From positions 176,172,923-176,236,922 of the forward strand of contig NC_050097.1 in NCBI RefSeq assembly GCF_902167145.1: a DNA stretch of 64,000 nt, in the 5' to 3' direction. The stretch is from Zea mays. Lineage: Eukaryota > Streptophyta > Magnoliopsida > Poales > Poaceae. A model generated the notes under the pieces. That model ran no database searches and was not told the origin of the DNA. It saw only the letters and a list, made by a program, of their open reading frames with translations. The position numbers were made by a program, and so were the translations under genes. Positions 46,875 through 57,324 of this stretch are shown here, piece after piece (the stretch's first letter is position 1; every line of letters begins with the position of its first letter).

Positions 46875-49800
46875 ATGGGCAGTATCCAGCAACCTCTCCA
46901 ACCCGGGACGGTGCTCCGTTTTGGGAGTCTTGAGTTCGTGTCCCTCGACGACAGCTACGACATGATACTCCTTCCACCGCCGTGCGACAACGACAATGGC
47001 GGCCGACAGCCAGCCCGCCGGCGGCGGAATCGACAACGTCTTCCCCGCGTGATGGAAGAACGACGTTCGAGCTCACCCCATCCTCTCCCCCGCCGATGGA
47101 GGAGGAGGCGGGGCAACCAAGGCCAAGCAGGAGGCAGCGCCTCGTCGGCTGTCGAGCGAGTCGACGGCCCCAGCGCCCCAACGGGGGCCGCACCGGGCGT
47201 CGACCTCGCGTTTGAGACGAAGGCGAGCGCCGTCTCCCCGCGACACGCCAATCCCGAGCAAGCGGACGACGCCAGCACGCTCGCGAAAAGCTTGCTGAAC
47301 GTCACCCTTGTACCTGAGACGACGGCGCAGTCAGTCCCCGACGTGACCTCATCGCCGCCCGTCGACCAAAAGGTACCGATCGATTCTCATCCCACGTCAT
47401 TTGGATTCAGCCTCAACCCGCCTAGCGACCCCGCTTTGGCGGGCGCTCTCGTAGAGGCGAGTCCAAACCCACTGGGGTTTCGTATGCGGTCACCTTGGGA
47501 CCGGTTGACGGACGTCTCGACCTACGGGCCCTCTAGGTCCGAGGAAGGCGACGAGCCCAACATCTGTTGGGATTTCTCTGGACTTGGCAACCCTAGTGCC
47601 ATGCGGGACTTCATGACCGCATGCGACTACTGCCTCTCCGACTATTCCGACGGTAGCCGTAGCCTCAGCGACGAGGACTGCGGCCCAAGTCGCGAATGCT
47701 TCCACGTCGATCTAGGGGGTCCCTCCGAAGGCAACCATCTCGGCATGCCGGAGGACGGTGATCTCCCTAGGCCGGTGCCTCGCGTTGACATCCCACGGGA
47801 GCTAGCTGTGGTCCCCGTTCAGGCGGGGGGCCATGACCCACAGCTCGAGCAAATCCGCGGGGTGCAGGCCAGGCTCGACGAGGGGGCAGGAGCGCTTGAG
47901 CCGATCCGCCGGGACGTCAGGCAGGCATGGGCGGGCCAACCCCCGGCCGGAGAAATACGTCATCTACCCCAGGGCCTCCAGCACCGCATCGCCGACGACG
48001 TCAGGGTCAGGCCACCACCCGCATCTAGTGGGGTAGGCCAGAACCTGGCCGCAGCAGCGATGCTTCTCCGCGCGATGCCGGAGCCATCAACCACCGAGGG
48101 GCGGCGAATCCAGGGAGAGCTCAAGAATCTCTTGGAAGGCGCCGCGGTCCAACGGGCCGAGAGCTCTGCCTCCCGAAGGCAGGGGTACCCCTCGGAACCT
48201 CATGCCGCGACTTCCCGATTCATGCGGGAAGCCTCGGTCTACACCGGGCGCACGCGCAACACCGCGCCTGCGGCCCCGGGTCGCCTCGGCAACGAGCACC
48301 ATCACCGCGACCGTCGGGCCCACCTCGACGAGAGGGTGCGCCGAGGCTACCACCCCAGGCGTGGGGGACGCTACGACAGCGGGGAGGATCGGAGTCCCTC
48401 GCCCGAGCCACCCGGTCCGCAGGCCTTCAGCCGAGCCATACGACGGGCGCCGTTCCCGACCCGGTTCCGACCCCCGACAACTATCACAAAGTACTCGGGG
48501 GAGACGAGACCGGAACTGTGGCTCGCGGGCTACCGCCTGGCCTGCCAACTGGGTGGAACAGACGACGACAACCTCGTCATCCGCAACCTCCCCCTGTTCC
48601 TCTCCGACACCGCTCGCGCCTGGTTGGAGCACTTGCCTCCGGGGCAGATCTCCAACTGGGACGACCTAGTTCAAGCTTTCGCCGGCAATTTCCAGGGCAC
48701 GTACGTGCGCCCCAGGAATTCCTGGGACCTCCGAAGCTGCCAACAGCAGCCGGGAGAGTCTCTCCGGGACTACATCCGACGATTCTCGAAGCAGCGCACC
48801 GAGCTGCCCAACATCACCGACTCGGATGTCATCGGCGCGTTCCTCGCTGGCACCACCTGCCGCGACCTGGTGAGCAAGCTGGGCCGCAAGACCCCCACCA
48901 GGGCGAGCGAGCTGATGGACATCGCCACCAAGTTCGCCTCCGGCCAGGAGGCGGTCGAGGCTATCTTCCAGAAGGACAAGCAGCCCCAGGGCCACCCTTC
49001 GGAAGATGCCCCCGAGGCGTCAACTCAGCGCGGCGCCAAGAAGAAGGGCAAGAAGAAGTCGCAAGCGAAACACGACGCCGCCGACGCGGACCTTGTCGCC
49101 GCCGCCGAGTACAAGAACCTTCGGAAACCCCCCGGAGGTGCCAACCTCTTCGACAAGATGCTCAAGGAGCCGTGCCCCTATCACCAGGGGCCCGTCAAGC
49201 ACACCCTTGAGGAGTGCGTCATGCTTCAGCGCCACTTCCACAGGGCCGGGCCACCCGCGGAGGGTGGCAAGGCCCGCGACGACGACAAGAAGGAAGATCA
49301 CCAGGCAGGAGAGTTCCCCGAGGTCCGCGACTGCTTCATGATCTATGGTGGGCAAGCGGCGAACGCCTCAGCTCGGCACCGCAAGCACGAGCGCCGGGAG
49401 GTCTGCTCGGTGAAGGTGGCGGCGCCAGTCTATCTGGACTGGTCCGACAAGCCCATCACCTTCGACCGAGACGATCACCCCGACCATGTGCCGAGCCCGG
49501 AGAAATACCCGCTCGTCGTCGACCCCGTCATCGGCGACGTCAGGCTCACCAAGGTCCTCATGGACGGAGGCAGCAGCCTCAACATCATCTACGTCGAGAC
49601 CCTCGGGCTCCTGCGTGTCGATCTGTCCTCCGTCCGAGCAGGCGCTGCGCCCTTCCATGGGATCATTCCCGGTAAGCGCGTCCAGCCCCTCGGACAACTC
49701 GACCTTCTCGTCTGCTTCGGAACACCCTCCAACTTCCGAAGGGAGACCTTGACGTTCGAGGTGGTCGGTTTCCGAGGAACCTACCACGCGGTACTGGGGA

Positions 49801-50123
49801 GACCATGCTACGTGAAGTTCATGGCCGTCCCCAACTACACCTACCTGAAGCTCAAGATGCCGGGCCCCAACGGGGTCATCACCGTCGGCCCCACGTACAA
49901 ACACGCGTTCGAATGCGACGTGGAGTGCGTGGAGTACGCCGAGGCCCTCGCCGAGTCCGAGGCCCTCATCGCCGACCTGGAGAGCCTCTCGAAGGAGGTG
50001 CCAGACGTGAAGCGTCATGCCGACAACTTTGAGCCAGCGGAGACGGTTAAGCCTGTCCCCCTCGACCTCAGCGGCGACGCCTCCAAGCAGATTCGGATCG
50101 GCTCCGGGCTCGATCCCAAATAG
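46875..50123 (+). CDS. gag: Huck-like gag-protease polyprotein (1082 aa)
   Basis: The open frame extends upstream, but the first ATG after the PBS is at 46875 (MGSIQQPLQPGT). An N-terminal Pro/Ser/acidic-rich region of ~530 residues leads to the capsid-like gag domain (TKYSGETRPELWLAGYRLAC, DTARAWLEHLPPGQI, SWDDL, FSKQRTELPNI, LMDIATKFASG). A CPYH...HTLEEC metal-binding-like segment follows. The aspartic protease has KVLMDGGSSLNIIY (DGGS active site) and a VLGRPCYVKFM flap end. The frame ends at TAG (50121-50123), probably a mutated CAG, and the same frame continues directly into RT. Expected function: particle structure and polyprotein processing. Confidence 0.88.
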   Translation: MGSIQQPLQPGTVLRFGSLEFVSLDDSYDMILLPPPCDNDNGGRQPARRRRNRQRLPRVMEERRSSSPHPLPRRWRRRRGNQGQAGGSASSAVERVDGPSAPTGAAPGVDLAFETKASAVSPRHANPEQADDASTLAKSLLNVTLVPETTAQSVPDVTSSPPVDQKVPIDSHPTSFGFSLNPPSDPALAGALVEASPNPLGFRMRSPWDRLTDVSTYGPSRSEEGDEPNICWDFSGLGNPSAMRDFMTACDYCLSDYSDGSRSLSDEDCGPSRECFHVDLGGPSEGNHLGMPEDGDLPRPVPRVDIPRELAVVPVQAGGHDPQLEQIRGVQARLDEGAGALEPIRRDVRQAWAGQPPAGEIRHLPQGLQHRIADDVRVRPPPASSGVGQNLAAAAMLLRAMPEPSTTEGRRIQGELKNLLEGAAVQRAESSASRRQGYPSEPHAATSRFMREASVYTGRTRNTAPAAPGRLGNEHHHRDRRAHLDERVRRGYHPRRGGRYDSGEDRSPSPEPPGPQAFSRAIRRAPFPTRFRPPTTITKYSGETRPELWLAGYRLACQLGGTDDDNLVIRNLPLFLSDTARAWLEHLPPGQISNWDDLVQAFAGNFQGTYVRPRNSWDLRSCQQQPGESLRDYIRRFSKQRTELPNITDSDVIGAFLAGTTCRDLVSKLGRKTPTRASELMDIATKFASGQEAVEAIFQKDKQPQGHPSEDAPEASTQRGAKKKGKKKSQAKHDAADADLVAAAEYKNLRKPPGGANLFDKMLKEPCPYHQGPVKHTLEECVMLQRHFHRAGPPAEGGKARDDDKKEDHQAGEFPEVRDCFMIYGGQAANASARHRKHERREVCSVKVAAPVYLDWSDKPITFDRDDHPDHVPSPEKYPLVVDPVIGDVRLTKVLMDGGSSLNIIYVETLGLLRVDLSSVRAGAAPFHGIIPGKRVQPLGQLDLLVCFGTPSNFRRETLTFEVVGFRGTYHAVLGRPCYVKFMAVPNYTYLKLKMPGPNGVITVGPTYKHAFECDVECVEYAEALAESEALIADLESLSKEVPDVKRHADNFEPAETVKPVPLDLSGDASKQIRIGSGLDPK

Positions 50124-50837
50124 GAAGCAGTGCTCGTCGACTTTCTCCGCGCGAACGCCGACGTCTTCGCGTGGAGTCCCTCGGACATGCCCGGCATACC
50201 GAGGGATGTCGCCGAGCACTCGCTGGACATCCGAGCTGGAGCCCGACCCGTCAAGCAGCCTCTGCGCCGATTCGACGAGGAGAAGCGCAGAGCCATAGGC
50301 GAGGAGATCCACAAGCTAATGGCGGCAGGGTTCATCAAAGAGGTATTCCATCCCGAATGGCTTGCCAACCCTGTGCTTGTGAGAAAGAAAGGGGGGAAAT
50401 GGCGGATGTGTGTAGACTACACTGGCCTCAACAAAGCATGTCCGAAGGTTCCCTACCCTCTGCCTCGCATCGACCAAATCGTGGATTCCACCGCTGGGTG
50501 CGAAACCCTGTCTTTCCTCGATGCCTACTCGGGGTATCACCAAATCAGGATGAAAGAGTCCGACCAGCTCGCGACTTCTTTCATCACACCCTTCGGCATG
50601 TACTGCTATGTCACCATGCCGTTCGGCTTGAGGAATGCGGGCGCGACATACCAGCGGTGCATGAACCATGTGTTCGGCGAACACATTGGCCGCACGGTCG
50701 AGGCCTACGTCGATGACATCGTAGTCAAGACGAGGAAAGCCTCCGACCTCCTTTCTGACCTTGAAGCGACATTCCGATGTCTCAAGGCGAAAGGCGTCAA
50801 GCTCAATCCCGAGAAGTGTGTCTTCGGGGTGCCATGA
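50124..50837 (+). pseudogene. pol: Huck-like pol: reverse transcriptase
   Basis: In the gag frame immediately after the TAG. It has the linker LRANADVFAWSPSDMPGI, then RT: KGGKWRMCVDYTGLNKACP, YPLPRIDQI, SFLDAYSGYHQI, FGLRNAGATYQRCMN and the active site YVDDIVVKT. It ends at TGA (50835-50837) after KCVFGVP, where relatives read Arg. RT residues are intact, but stops on both sides separate it from protease and RNase H. Confidence 0.9.
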
Positions 50838-52676
50838 TGCATGCTCTTGGGCTTCATCGTCTCCTAGCGGGGCATCGAAGCCAACCCGGAGAAGATCGCA
50901 GCCATCACCAGCATGGGGCCCATCAAGGACTTGAAAGGCGTACAGAGGGTCATGGGATGTCTCGCGGCTCTGAGCCGCTTCATCTCACGCCTCGGCGAAA
51001 GAGGTCTACCTCTGTATCGCCTCTTGAGAAAGGCCGAGTGCTTCACTTGGACCCCCGAGGCTAAGGAAGCCCTCGGGAACCTGAAGGCGCTCCTCACAAA
51101 GGCGCCTATCTTGGTGCCCCCAGCTGCTGGAGAAGCCCTCTTGGTCTACGTCGCCGCGACCACTCAGGTGGTTAGCGCCGCGATTGTGGTCGAGAGGCAA
51201 GAAGAGGGGCATGCATTGCCCGTTCAGAGGCCAGTCTACTTCGTCAGTGAGGTACTGTCCGAAACCAAGATCCGCTACCCACAAGTTCAGAAGCTGCTGT
51301 ACGCGGTGATCCTAACGCAGCGGAAGCTGCGACACTACTTCGAGTCTCATCCGGTAACTGTGGTGTCATCCTTCCCCCTGGGGGAGATCATCCAGTGCCG
51401 AGAGGCCTCGGGTAGGATTACAAAGTGGGCGGTGGAAATCATGGGCAAGACAATCTCGTTCGCTCCGCGGAAGGCCATCAAGTCCCAGGTCTTGGCGGAC
51501 TTCGTAGCTGAATGGGTCGACACCCAGCTACCGACGGCTCCGATCCAACCGGAGCTCTGGACCATGTTCTTCGATGGGTCGCTGATGAAGACAGGAGCCA
51601 GCGCAGGCCTACTCTTCATCTCGCCCCTCGGGAAGCACATACGCTATGTGCTACGCCTCCATTTCCTGGCATCCAACAATGTGGCTGAGTACGAAGCTCT
51701 GGTCAACGGGTTGCGGATCGCCATCGAGCTAGGGGTCCGACGCCTCGACGCTCGCGGTGACTCGTAGCTCGTCATCGACCAAGTCATGAAGAACTCCCAC
51801 TGCCGCGACCCGAAGATGGAGGCCTACTGCGATGAGGTTCGGCGCCTGGAAGACAAGTTCTACGGGCTCGAGCTCAACCACATCGCTCGGCGCTACAACG
51901 AGACTGCGGATGAGCTGGCTAAAATAGCCTCGGGGCGAACAACGGTTCCCCCAGACGTCTTCTCCTGGGATCTGCATCAACCCTCCATCAAGATCGACGA
52001 CACGCCCGAGCCCGAGGCACCCTCGGCCCAGCCCGAGGCACCCTCGGATCAGTCCGAGGCACCCTCGGCTCGGCCCGAGGCATCCCCCTCGGCCCCCGAG
52101 GGTGAGACGCTGCACGTCGAGGAGGAGCAAAGCGGGGTCACGCCTAATCAAAACTGGCAGACCCCGTACCTGCAATATCTCCACCGAGGAGAGCTACCCC
52201 TCGACCGAGCCGAGGCTCGGCGGGTGGCGCGGCGCGCCAAGTCGTTCGTCTTGCTGGGTGATGAGAGGGAGCTCTACCACCGCAGCCCCTCCGGCATCCT
52301 CCAGCGATGCATCTCCATCGCCGAAGGTCAGGAACTCCTGCGAGAGATACACTCGGGGGCTTGCGGCCATCACGCAGCGCCTCGAGCCCTTGTCGGGAAT
52401 GCTTTCCGACAAGGCTTCTACTGGCCGACGGCGGTGGCCGACGCCACTAGAATTGTCCGCACCTGCGAAGGGTGTCAGTTCTACGCAAGGCAGACCCACC
52501 TGCCCGCTCAGGCTCTGCAGACGATACCCATCACCTGGCCTTTCGCTGTGTGGGGTCTGGATCTCGTCGGCGCCTTGCAAAAGGCACCCGGGGGCTACAC
52601 GCACCTGCTGGTCGCCATCGACAAATTCTCCAAGTGGATCGAGGTCCGACCTCTGAACAGCATCAGGTCCGAGTAG
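50838..52676 (+). pseudogene. pol: Huck-like pol: RNase H, second (archaeal-type) RNase H, integrase N-terminus
   Basis: Same frame as RT. A stop at about 50865 precedes [10 protein letters not shown] (RT thumb). The classic RNase H region follows ([43 protein letters not shown]). The additional Tat-type RNase H comes next ([39 protein letters not shown]), cut by TAG at 51765-51767 and continued by NETADELAKIASG. A Glu/Pro/Ser repeat linker (PEAPSAQPEAPSDQ) leads to the integrase finger (HHAAPRALV, CEGCQFYA) and the first catalytic Asp (WGLDLVG). It ends at TAG 52674-52676 after SIRSE. Confidence 0.88.
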
Positions 52677-53397
52677 GCGGTGGCGTTCTTCACTAACATC
52701 ATCCATCGCTTCGGGGTCCCGAACTCCATCATCACCGACAACGGCACCCAGTTCACCGGCAGAAAGTTCCTGGACTTCTGCGAGGATCACCACATCCGGG
52801 TGGACTGGGCCGCCGTGGCTCATCCCATGACGAATGGGCAGGTAGAGCGTGCCAACGGTATGATTCTACAAGGGCTCAAGCCTCGGATCTACAATGACCT
52901 CAACAAGTTCGGCAAGCGATGGATGAAGGAACTCCCCTCGGTGGTCTGGAGTCTGAGGACAACGCCGAGCCGAGCCACGGGCTTCACGCCGTTCTTCCTA
53001 GTCTACGGGGCCGAGGCCGTCTTGCCCACAGACCTGGAATACGGCTCCTCGAGGACGAGGGCCTACACCGACCAAAGCAACCAAGCTAGCCGAGAAGACT
53101 CGCTGGACCAGCTGGAGGAGGCTCGGGACAAGGCCTTACTACACTCGGCACGGTACCAGCAGTCCCTGCGACGCTACCATGCCCGAGGGGTCCGGTCCCG
53201 AGACCTCCAGGTGGGCGACCTGGTGCTTCGGCTGCGACAAGATGCCCGAGGGCGGCACAAGCTCACCCCCCTGGGAGGGGCCGTTCGTCATCGCCAAAGT
53301 TCTGAAGCCCGGAACGTACAAGCTGGCCAACAGTCAAGGCGAAGTCTACGGCAACGCTTGGAACATCCAACAGCTACGTCGCTTCTACCCTTAAGAT
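52677..53397 (+). pseudogene. pol: Huck-like pol: integrase core and C-terminus (frameshifted)
   Basis: Same frame after the TAG: AVAFFTNIIHRFGVPNSIITDNGTQF supplies the second Asp and MTNGQVERANGMI the Glu of DDE. TPFFLVYGAEAVLPTDLEY follows. A frameshift in the C-run near 53270 moves the GPF-type end (WEGPFVIAKVLKPGTYKL, NAWNIQQLRRFYP, stop 53392-53394) into another frame. Integration activity is therefore lost in this copy. Confidence 0.88.
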
Positions 53398-53624
53398 GTT
53401 TTCAAGTTGTTCATATACCTCGCACCCACACAAAGTTTAGTCGTCAAGGAAGGGTCGGCCTCGCCTCGGCAAAGCCCGACCCTCCCTCGGGGGCTAAAAG
53501 GGGGGGGAACCCCCTCTGCGTCGAAATTTTCCTCGAAAAAAGATCTTTTCTGCCAGAATGTCTTTCGTGCTTTTTGACTACTTCGAAAGTGGATCCTGAA
53601 AATGACAGAGTACACGTAAGCAGC

Positions 53625-54555
53625 CAAGGCTGACCGAGCCGAGGGACTCCTACGCCTCCGGGATACGGATACCTCACTCATCACCTTCTGTGATAAGTAA
53701 CTCGCGTTCGGATAAGTGATTCTGCGGACCGAACAAGTCTTCTCGTTCGGAAGCTCTTCTGCCGGAGCGATTCTTCGAGCCTTCCCGACTGCGTCGGTAA
53801 CAGAACCCCAAGGACGGGTAAGAGTGCGCGTAAGCGGCAAGGCTGACCGAGCCGAGGGACTCCTACGCCTCCGGGATACGGATACCTCACTCATCACCTT
53901 CCGCGAGAAGCAACTCTCGCTCGCACAAACATTTCTGTTACCAATAAAAAGTCCAGATACTCGAAGCAAGAGGAAAAGAGACGCAGCTTTACAACACGGC
54001 GAGGGTGTGTTTTGGCCTCGGCGGCCGTAGAAAACACATGCTACAAGACAATCCGATCCTGCAGGCTCGGGTCTTAACGCTGGAAAGGAGCAACAGCACC
54101 CTCGGCATCGACAACACCTTCGGCGAGGTCCGACCTAGCCTCGGACGGCGACGCGGTCCGAGGATCTCCACTCTGAAGGACGACGTCATCGCCACGCCCG
54201 GGCCATCGCTGCCAGGGTCTTCTCGGGAATCCGGCCCGAGCAGGCGGCTCGGCCGGTCACCCCGGGGCCTCGGCCAGCTGTCCTCCAAGGACGCCAGCCC
54301 GGCCCGAGGCCTCGGCTGGTCAATTCCGGCGTCGGTCCCGCTAACGGACGACCCGGCCAGGCTCCGGCCAACCAGGTTTTTCTTTTCGAGCCAACTCCGC
54401 CTCTGTTCATGTTGACACCGCTACCCCTGGCCTCGGCTCATCGGAGAGCGGTCGAGAGGTTCCTTTAACTAAGCTAGAGAAGCCTCGGACAACAAGGCCG
54501 ACCGAGCCGAGGGACTCCTACGCCTCCGGGATACGGATACCTCACTCGTCACCTT
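53625..54555 (+). repeat. Three dispersed ~63-bp direct repeats in Huck 3' region
   Basis: Copies at 53625-53687, 53838-53901 and 54493-54555 share AAGGCYGACCGAGCCGAGG, CTACGCCTCCGGGATACGG and CCTCACTCRTCACCTT. The first two are also preceded by CGTAAGCRGC. Confidence 0.9.
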
Positions 54556-54888
54556 TACATGGGGCGACTCACGCTTGGTGAAGCGGTTCAGACAACCAAC
54601 AGGCGAGTCTTAGTGCTCGAAAATGAGGAAAAAACACGGCTCCGTGCCAAAAAATACATACATGTTTAGGCCCCGACAGCCACAATGAACAAAAACACTG
54701 GCGTTCAAAGTGCCATTACAAACGGAACTCCGGTTCCACCTCCGCAGGTACGAACAACCCCACTCGACGGGGGGGGGGGGGGGCTGCGGAGCAACAGAAG
54801 ACCGACGAACGGCGCGCCGTCGCCCGCTCCAGCAGCGGCGACGACGACGACTTCTGCTCCGGGGGGCCGAACAGCGGCAGCGATGACC

Positions 54889-55506
54889 TCAGGGCGGATG
54901 CTGCTGCCAGGAGGCCCCCGCCCGTGCCCAAACTCGTGAGGCAAGGACGGGCAGAAGGCCGTAGAGTTGGAGGTCGGCCCGTGGGCGGCCCGGGCTATCC
55001 CATCGGCGGAAGAACCTCTTCCAGCTGCCGTGGCGGAAGCCGGCGCCGAGAACGGCTCCGAAGCCACTCGGGTCCGAGAGCCAGGCACGCTGCAGCTGCC
55101 GGCGCCACGGACGACAGCCGCCCTTCCCCCCGATCACTGAGGGAAGGAGCGGGCCACCACCCACGCAGGGGCCGACCCCAACTCGGCACACTCCCCTCCC
55201 CAGCCCTGGTGATGAAAATCCTTGAGGCTGAGGGAGGGGCAGAGGCCGCAGCCTGACTCGCTTTCCCCCACCATCAAACTGGAGGTCACCGTCTTGGGTG
55301 ACCGCCAGCGGGGGGGTGCAGCCGGGCTGCATGATGAAAATCCTTGAAGTCGAACGATGGCTGAAAGGTACCAAATCCCACGGAGTTGCGTTCCTCCAAC
55401 GATGAGGCGGAAAGACGGCGGGTATCCCCCATCCGGAGGCTTGGAAGGTGGAAAGACATGATGCATAAGGGAGCGCGAAGAAGTGGTCGCCTTCCAAGGG
55501 GGTCAC
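54889..55506 (-). CDS. Possible antisense ORF in Huck 3' region (205 aa)
   Basis: The minus-strand frame begins MTPLEGDHFFALPYASCLS, followed by Pro/Arg/Gly-rich sequence. Antisense frames between pol and 3' LTR are reported for several Tat-clade elements, and this position fits. But the region is GC-rich, where chance ORFs are long, and I recognise no domain. I rank it as a candidate only. Confidence 0.3.
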   Translation of the reverse strand: MTPLEGDHFFALPYASCLSTFQASGWGIPAVFPPHRWRNATPWDLVPFSHRSTSRIFIMQPGCTPPLAVTQDGDLQFDGGGKRVRLRPLPLPQPQGFSSPGLGRGVCRVGVGPCVGGGPLLPSVIGGKGGCRPWRRQLQRAWLSDPSGFGAVLGAGFRHGSWKRFFRRWDSPGRPRADLQLYGLLPVLASRVWARAGASWQQHPP

Positions 55507-56384
55507 CCTCCTTTTAAAGGTGACTCTCCCTACTGGCGTCCCCAGCCGTCGCGGGCTGATTCTTCTCCAACACGCTCCAAGGTCCTCCCCCTATGGCGCG
55601 GGGGTTGGGTCCCACACGTCATGCGAGCCGGCTCAGAGCAGAAGAAGCCAAACCGCCGCGCGCGGTGCGTACAACCGCCCAGCGGTTACAAGCGACTCTC
55701 CGCTTTTGCCCAGACCAACGGGCGAAAGGGGCGGGCAGCCATGCAGGCGGCATGCAACCGCGCCAAGTGGGCGCACTTCTCCGACTCCCAACACGCCCAG
55801 CATGGAGGCCCAGGCCCACGCGTCATGCAACCGGCGCGCCGAATGCTTCGTGCATGCAACAGCACCGCCACTTGCGCCACTGCCGCGCCTCCTCGACTGC
55901 GGAACCAATACCATGACTCGAGGCGACCCAGCGCACGACCCAGCAGCGCCAGCCTGGCGCGGCGGTCAATGCGGCCAAAAATGGGCCGGCAGTAATGGCG
56001 ATGGCAGGCGGGCAGGAGCAGCGGCCACGTCGTCAGCCAAGCTCATGTCCCGTCCGGGGGCAGCGAGAGAACCCACTCTCACGGCGTGAAGACAACGCGC
56101 CCGTGATCCGTTCCTCGAACGGCCCGCGCACGCGCAACGGCTGCCCCGCCAACCACTCTCCCCGTCGCATTAACTCCGCGGCGGGACAGGCGGCGCCTCT
56201 GGCAGGAGAGGCGGACGACGCTTCGCCTTCGCCATAATGACCGCGTCAAAAAAGGTACGCCACGTCGTTCGATTTCGTATCCTTTTCCTTTTTCCCTCTT
56301 TCTCTCTCTTGCAACAGGGACCGGGAAAGGGGGATACCCCGAAAAGGATCCTTCCCCGAGAAGGAACCAGGCTCCGAGCCCCCC

Positions 56385-56590
56385 TACTGATCAGAGGTTC
56401 GAAGGCTGGCCCCCCGGAAGGATTCGACAGCCGCCTCAGATCGCGTGGGCCTTACACCCACTACTGGTCAGAGGTTCAAAGGCCAGCCCCTCGGAAGGGT
56501 TCCACGGCCGCCTCAGGCTACTCGGGCTCCGCGCCCATTACTGATCAGGGGTTCGAAGGCTAGCCCCCGAAGGGTTCACAGCCGCCTCAG
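56385..56590 (+). repeat. Three tandem-like ~53-bp repeats in Huck 3' region
   Basis: Copies near 56385-56438, 56462-56515 and 56539-56590, with a period of 77 bp. Each reads TACTG(A/G)TCAG, GGTTC(G/A)AAGG, then GCCGCCTCAG. Confidence 0.85.
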
Positions 56591-57324
56591 ACGCCGAGCG
56601 AGGGATGACCATGGGTACGTTCGATACATAACCAAGGCTCGGGCTACGCTCCCGAGGTACCCTAGGACATTTCTGAGACCAGCGGGAACGATCTTGTAAC
56701 GGAATCCCATCAGAGGGAGGCATCGAGCCCTCGGACCCCGTCACCAGGGGACCGGGTCCGGCAGATCACCCGCAGGTACTTTTGGGCGTGCCTCTGGGCC
56801 CCTAGCCGACCCCTAACGAACGGGGCACGGATGTCCACTTGGATTACCCGCTTGCAGCTCACCGGAGACACCATGTTCGGTGCCCATCGAGGGCAACATG
56901 GCGCTTTCCCCCCCTCCTCCTTGTGGAAAGGCGACGCAGGGGCGTATGTAAAAAAGCCGAGTCTGTCCCTGATCGCCCTCTCGCCCTGTGCAGAGGCTCG
57001 GGGGCTGCTCTCGCAAACCCGGCTCCGGCCGAACCGTTGACAGCGTCAACATACCAGCCCGAGAACTTGGGACCCGACCGTACACCCGGGCTACGGCCAG
57101 CTCGCCTGAGGGAACGACCAGACCAGCCGAAGCATTACGCGAGGCATTAAGACCTCGAAGGAGTGAAACCACTCCTCCGAGGCCTCGGGGGCAACACCCG
57201 GCGGGTGCGCTCGCGCACACCCACCGGAACAAAATTCAACCGAGAAAGGCTGGTCCCCTTGCAAAAAAGTGCGACGAAAGCCTCCAAGCGAGTGCTAACA
57301 CTCCCTTCGAGGCTCGGGGGCTAC

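Larger units (their letters stand above)
53398..57324 (+). other. Huck-like 3' non-coding region
   Basis: A 3.9-kb segment between pol and the 3' LTR, GC-rich. It has direct repeats of ~63 bp (53625-53687, 53838-53901, 54493-54555; each with GACCGAGCCGAGGGACTCCT then ATACGGATACCTCACTC). It has a 15-base G run (54769-54783). Three ~53-bp repeats begin near 56385, 56462 and 56539 (CTGATCAGAGGTTCGAAGG-like). A minus-strand frame at 54889-55506 is discussed separately. It ends in a CTCGGGGGCTAC tract just before the LTR. Confidence 0.7.
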
